A stretch of DNA of 10,602 bases from assembly GCA_002308515.1 (NCBI GenBank), contig DBVN01000003.1, forward strand, positions 43,894 to 54,495, written 5' to 3'. Under the pieces are notes generated by a model that saw nothing but the letters and a program-made list of their open reading frames with translations, had not been told where the DNA came from and made no database searches. A program made the position numbers and the translations under genes. Each line of letters begins with the position of its first letter. The stretch's first letter is position 1. Origin of the DNA: Verrucomicrobia bacterium UBA1263. GTDB lineage: Bacteria > Verrucomicrobiota > Verrucomicrobiia > Limisphaerales > UBA1412. Positions 6,711-10,602 of this stretch are shown here, piece after piece.

Positions 6711-8810
6711 CTAAGAGCCAAACAAAAGCTTAGATCCCTTTCCAAATCCAGTGATATAAGCACCTTTCTGAGCTCTTGTTAGAGCCACATATATCAAACA
6801 TTTTTCAACAGCAAGCGCTTCCATTTTGCTAACAGAGTCATTTACATCAATAGATGGAGTATATGGTATAACTCGTTCATTTGCAGATACTATAAAAATA
6901 TACTGAAACTCGATACCTTTTACTCTGTGCATTGTTGCCACCCGTAAACCATCAAAAGAACGATCATCAGGTTTATTATGTTTGATTTCAAATGAACGAA
7001 TACCCTTTTTTGCAAACTGCTCAATGTAACTATCTAATAACTTATGAGTCCGAGCAACAACACAGATGTCTTTGATAGCTACACCATTATCCTTAAGACG
7101 CATGATTTCATTATATACTGCATCAAATTCATCATTAGGCGTGTTAAAGAGCCGTCTTTGTGGTAGTTCACCATGGGTTAAAGACTGACAATGGATATCA
7201 TTATCCTCTCCCCCATCTAAATCATCAAAGGAAATACCCTTCAAAAGGGAAAATGCATTCTTTCTTATCTCCTCTGTCGTGCGATAATTAATTCTAAGCA
7301 AACTGCTTCTTCCTCGAATATTGATCCCGCACTTCGATAGAACTGCCTTGTTTTTATAGATTCTTTGATGGGCATCCCCTACAATAAATATATCATCCTC
7401 ATGCTCTCCCACAATAGCACGCAAAAGACGATAGGCATTTGCACTGAAATCTTGTCCCTCATCAACAATAACGTATTTATAATATCCTTCAGGAGAAGCA
7501 TTTTTTGAAATAATTTGACGACATTCATACATAGCTGTATCAATATCCAGACAACTATTCTCCTTCATTTGATCCTGATAATTCTCAAACACCTCCCAAA
7601 CCTGCAAACGTTTTTTGCGGTCAAGCCGGGTCCCTCGTCCTGTGCGGCTAGCTTTGATGTATTCTTCCTTGCTAAGAGCCTCCTGATCCATAACGACCCG
7701 ATGCCATTCATCCCTGTAAAAACTAACTGGAAATTCTTGATTAGAGACAGCATTTTTCCATAATTTGTCCAATTTATCGTCATCATATACTATTTCTGCT
7801 TTATAATTATGCTCGCGGCGAAATCGAGACACCCAGGCATCAAGATTGATCACTTCGATCTTCTTCATCTCCTCTCCAGAACAGATTTTACGTAAATTGT
7901 CCTTAATATCAGAAGCTAAATTGGCAGTAAAGGTTGTAAACAGAATTTTCTCTCTATCTTTCAGCTTAGATACAAGATATTTTGCTCTGTGAATTGCAAC
8001 AACAGTCTTGCCCGTCCCTGCCCCTCCGAGAACCCTAGAAGAACCTGAATAAGACTTAGTTACAATCTTTCTCTGTGTCGGGTGTAAAAAGACTCTCCAC
8101 TTTTCAAGGGGTTCTGCCATAATTCTGCGCAACTCTTCTTCTCCTTCAACAACAACAAAAGACTTCAATGTTTCGGGGCTCTTAAGCGCATCCACAAGAT
8201 TATCTGAAACTTGGTCCTCCGTTCGCTCAGAAATCAACATAGATATGACCTCTGCCGCAGGGAATCCCTCAACAAGCCAAGATAATGCTTCAAAGACATC
8301 TATGGAAAAACTAGCTTTCCTGCTATAAAAATCCGATGAATCCGTTATAGATCGAACAAAGGACAGTTGATCTGCAGGAACCCCCAATTCCAACAATTCA
8401 TTATCAGTGGTCTTGTTGAATAGCATGTCCTTTTTCTCTGTCTTATTTATGTTCGGAACAGTTACCACATCAAAAACCTGAATTGCTCCTGTCTTTGCAT
8501 TGACCTCACACCTCTTATTCCTTGCCCATTCATAGGCTTCATCGTGATGGTCGAGCCATAAAAGGAGATATACACCTGTTTCCTGTTGGCGTACCACAAT
8601 TCCCCTGTAAGTATCATCAATTCGTACAGAAAAGAGCTTCTTATCTTTGCAATCTCTCAGTTTCTCATAATTAATGCTAGGAGCCTGAGGATTATTCCTG
8701 AATTTATTAATAAACTCTGTAACCTTCCCTTGAATCTGCCGCGGCAATCTTGAAAATGCCGTCAGAAATTCCGATGATATCGCAACTTTAATGTTCATGT
8801 TCATATTCAT
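6711..8810 (-). CDS. UvrD/Rep-type SF1 helicase with N-terminal RelE/ParE-like domain
   Basis: An ATP-dependent DNA translocase/helicase of 699 residues. Residues about 5-95 (FLTAFSRLPRQIQGKVTEF ... KLFSVRIDDTYRGIVV ... LLLWLDHHDEAYEWA) have the layout of a RelE/ParE toxin fold, fused rather than free. A linker region (about 115-235) follows. The helicase motifs are Walker A GGAGTGKT (262-269), Ia TTFTANLA (292-299), II VDEGQDF (449-455), III GDAHQRIY (478-485), IV NYRTTEEIR (508-516), V VATMHRVKGIEF (624-635) and VI YVALTRA (674-680). All key residues are present, so it is probably active. I chose ATG 8810, which has GAGAGGTG six bases before it. GTG at 8819 would start inside that site and adds three residues. 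The gene overlaps the end of the preceding one (stop at 8788), so translation is coupled. Family assignment is firm; the fused domain is well supported by pattern but its activity is unknown. Confidence 0.9.
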   Translation of the reverse strand: MNMNMNIKVAISSEFLTAFSRLPRQIQGKVTEFINKFRNNPQAPSINYEKLRDCKDKKLFSVRIDDTYRGIVVRQQETGVYLLLWLDHHDEAYEWARNKRCEVNAKTGAIQVFDVVTVPNINKTEKKDMLFNKTTDNELLELGVPADQLSFVRSITDSSDFYSRKASFSIDVFEALSWLVEGFPAAEVISMLISERTEDQVSDNLVDALKSPETLKSFVVVEGEEELRRIMAEPLEKWRVFLHPTQRKIVTKSYSGSSRVLGGAGTGKTVVAIHRAKYLVSKLKDREKILFTTFTANLASDIKDNLRKICSGEEMKKIEVINLDAWVSRFRREHNYKAEIVYDDDKLDKLWKNAVSNQEFPVSFYRDEWHRVVMDQEALSKEEYIKASRTGRGTRLDRKKRLQVWEVFENYQDQMKENSCLDIDTAMYECRQIISKNASPEGYYKYVIVDEGQDFSANAYRLLRAIVGEHEDDIFIVGDAHQRIYKNKAVLSKCGINIRGRSSLLRINYRTTEEIRKNAFSLLKGISFDDLDGGEDNDIHCQSLTHGELPQRRLFNTPNDEFDAVYNEIMRLKDNGVAIKDICVVARTHKLLDSYIEQFAKKGIRSFEIKHNKPDDRSFDGLRVATMHRVKGIEFQYIFIVSANERVIPYTPSIDVNDSVSKMEALAVEKCLIYVALTRAQKGAYITGFGKGSKLLFGS

Positions 8811-10602
8811 TATTTTCACCTCTCAATAAGGATATATCAATTTCATCGGTGGAAGTAAAAACCTTCCATCCTTTAGCCTCAACCTCTTTTCTATCAACAG
8901 ATTGTTCTTTTGTCATAAAACATACTTTTCGATCACTCCATGCAAGCTCCACTGTTGCAATAACTTCTTCATTATCCATCAAATCATCCCCCACCATATC
9001 TGGAGGGTCTACTTCTAATCTTCTTAATTTATCAACCATCTTTATGGCTTCATCATCCAGTAAGATTTCTTTGATTTCATTCCATGGATCTGCTGGATTA
9101 GCAACAGGTATTTCCCCCTTCCGAACGGAGAGTGGTTCATATACTGATTGCTCCAACCCTTTTTTGCTCACAGCAATAAATCTATCAGAAAACTGCATTA
9201 GATTAAAGAAATGCCAGAATCCATTCCAATTTGCCTCGTATCGATCTACCCCCTTATCAGATTGATCGTTCAAAACGATACATACCGATACCGATGCGTG
9301 CCGTCGATCCGGACACCCAGAGTATACTGTTATATGCTCATTCACATGTCCATTATTACCCTGCATATTCCATTTTCCAAAGATTGTATTTCCAAAATCA
9401 TGATGCAAATCTGTAAAATTCGTTTGATCTTTCACCTGTTCTACGCAACCTATCCAGTCATCAAAAGCTGCTTTATTCCTCTTTTGAGTTTTATCCAATA
9501 ACGCAAACGAATAAGCCTCTGCATGCACCTTAAATATCCGCTCTGCCTCGTTTTCATCCAGCTGCAAATATCTCATCAGCAACTCCATAGGAGACATCAC
9601 ATCGGGTTGTATGCCATTCCCATTCCTATTCTGTATGATTGCGTGATATACATCATTTGCATTAAACATATCACCCGGTATCAATGTCTTTGCTGCATAA
9701 TCTCCTTGATTCTGTGTCACGGACAGCACATCCCGCCAGCTCAATACCCAAACTCGATATTTTCCACTGCGACGGATAGCCTCTCGCTTGAGTGTATCAT
9801 CGGCTACTCTATCTTTATGATACTGGAAACCATCTGTAAAAATAGCAATCTCCTTGCCTTTCCTGCCAACACGCCTGATTATAAAATCTGGTCTACATTG
9901 CACTCGAACATTATCCGTCTGGTCTAACTCAACTTGCGGTTCAATTTCCCAGGTAGAATCATTTATTTTAAGAATATATCCTTCTCTATTGTGAACCAGT
10001 GCCCTTTCAATATGTACCTTCCTTTCTTCATTGCCCATCTGTCCTAAAGCAGAAATAAAACGACTCTCTAACTCGCTTTCCAGCAATGAATTGACCTGTA
10101 TATCTTTCAGTTTTTCAATCCTAGCAACATGATCCTTGCCTTTAAGGATTTGCTCCAAAATCCTCATTGCAGCACGTCGGGATATATTACTGTTTTTGCG
10201 ATTCTGTTTATACGCAAATAGGCAATGATAACAGCCATCACTTAATGGATTATCCTTGCAAGAGCAATGTTTCATAACATCCAAAGCCCTTTCAAAGACT
10301 TTTACCAATTCATTCTCCCTCATCAGCTGCTTCAGATATCCCGTTCCACCCGGCACAGAATCATATATCACCAGATACTGCTTCCGATAATCCGCATCAG
10401 GCACCGGTACTTCGCTGACGGTAGCACGCAGATGATCCACATTGCCGAAATACTCTTTCATTCCCAGCATAAAGGCAGCCACAAAGGACTCAAGCTTCAC
10501 AGAAGATGCATCCATTGTTGTTGCAGGTACAAGCAACCGCAGGATCTCTGTACTGAATTCTCTGTAAAGGAATAAACACTCCTCATAGGCATCTGCCTGC
10601 AT
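8788..10602 (-). CDS. C-terminal part of DEAD/DEAH-type helicase: DUF1998/MZB region plus PD-(D/E)XK-like nuclease (5' end outside window)
   Basis: At least 604 residues are visible; an ATG coincides with the window edge, but the sequence starts inside a domain, so the gene almost certainly continues to the right. Residues 35-150 resemble the DUF1998/MZB region of DEAD/DEAH helicases such as MrfA, DrmB and DruE: YLVIYDSVPGGTGYLKQL (76-93), then C113, C115, C124 and C127 in a CxC...CYHC zinc-binding pattern. Residues about 170-300 look like a PD-(D/E)XK/Vsr-type nuclease: IEPQVELD, RPDFIIRR (D239), EIAIFTDGFQYH (E251, D257, H262) and KYRVWVLSWRDV. The middle is unassigned. The end (547-585: ATVELAWSDRKVCFM ... 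KGWKVF) resembles a second, degenerate nuclease-like unit. It would supply translocation and DNA cleavage. The SF2 helicase motor itself is not in the window. Its last codons overlap the UvrD-like start. Confidence 0.82.
   Translation of the reverse strand: MQADAYEECLFLYREFSTEILRLLVPATTMDASSVKLESFVAAFMLGMKEYFGNVDHLRATVSEVPVPDADYRKQYLVIYDSVPGGTGYLKQLMRENELVKVFERALDVMKHCSCKDNPLSDGCYHCLFAYKQNRKNSNISRRAAMRILEQILKGKDHVARIEKLKDIQVNSLLESELESRFISALGQMGNEERKVHIERALVHNREGYILKINDSTWEIEPQVELDQTDNVRVQCRPDFIIRRVGRKGKEIAIFTDGFQYHKDRVADDTLKREAIRRSGKYRVWVLSWRDVLSVTQNQGDYAAKTLIPGDMFNANDVYHAIIQNRNGNGIQPDVMSPMELLMRYLQLDENEAERIFKVHAEAYSFALLDKTQKRNKAAFDDWIGCVEQVKDQTNFTDLHHDFGNTIFGKWNMQGNNGHVNEHITVYSGCPDRRHASVSVCIVLNDQSDKGVDRYEANWNGFWHFFNLMQFSDRFIAVSKKGLEQSVYEPLSVRKGEIPVANPADPWNEIKEILLDDEAIKMVDKLRRLEVDPPDMVGDDLMDNEEVIATVELAWSDRKVCFMTKEQSVDRKEVEAKGWKVFTSTDEIDISLLRGENNEYEHEH

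Noticed and set aside
8849..9927. Several + strand open frames opposite the DUF1998-nuclease gene
   Set aside because: Their products are of low complexity and unlike any family, while the - strand frame has clear domain motifs.
187..10602. CRISPR array or long tandem repeats
   Set aside because: No regularly spaced direct repeats longer than about 12 bases were seen on either strand.

Overview
This is an accessory region of a bacterial chromosome, most likely a genomic island with defence-type content. A tyrosine recombinase (integrase) gene lies at the left end on the + strand. Every other recognisable gene is on the - strand and reads towards it. No rRNA, tRNA, CRISPR array or intact insertion sequence is visible. 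The host cannot be fixed from the sequence. Shine-Dalgarno-like sites before some genes, a helicase with no Bacteroides-type start signals, and the integrase N-terminus would fit a gut Gram-negative of the Verrucomicrobiota/Lentisphaerota type, but this is a weak guess.

Layout from left to right: a + strand terminator hairpin (11-33) closes something to the left. A short AT-rich regulatory stretch follows with two GTCGAC-centred repeats and an inverted repeat. Next is the integrase (187-1716), whose catalytic domain carries an inserted helix-turn-helix-like segment. About 550 bases without a convincing gene follow. Then comes a tightly packed - strand operon, in transcription order: an AT-rich HEPN-like protein of 438 residues (5434-4118), a 42-codon ORF (4109-3981), and a 572-residue protein with two membrane segments (3984-2266), which starts at TTG overlapping the preceding stop codon. 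Upstream of that operon is a small adenylation-domain-only relative of NAD+-dependent DNA ligase (5583-6423), apparently split by a frameshift.

The right part (6711-10602) holds two overlapping - strand genes closed by a strong terminator at 6610-6637. The first is the C-terminal part of a large protein with a DUF1998/MZB-type four-cysteine region, as found in DEAD/DEAH helicases of defence systems. Fused to it are a PD-(D/E)XK/Vsr-like nuclease domain and further C-terminal domains. Its 5' part lies outside the window. The second is a UvrD/Rep-type superfamily 1 helicase with an N-terminal RelE/ParE-like domain.

The two right-hand genes are translationally coupled and probably work together on DNA: a translocase plus nuclease with a partner helicase, most simply an anti-phage or anti-plasmid module. 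The left operon (putative HEPN RNase plus membrane protein) may be a second, independent module, since a terminator separates the two. The broken ligase-like gene between them may be a decayed part of either. These functional links are inferences from gene order.
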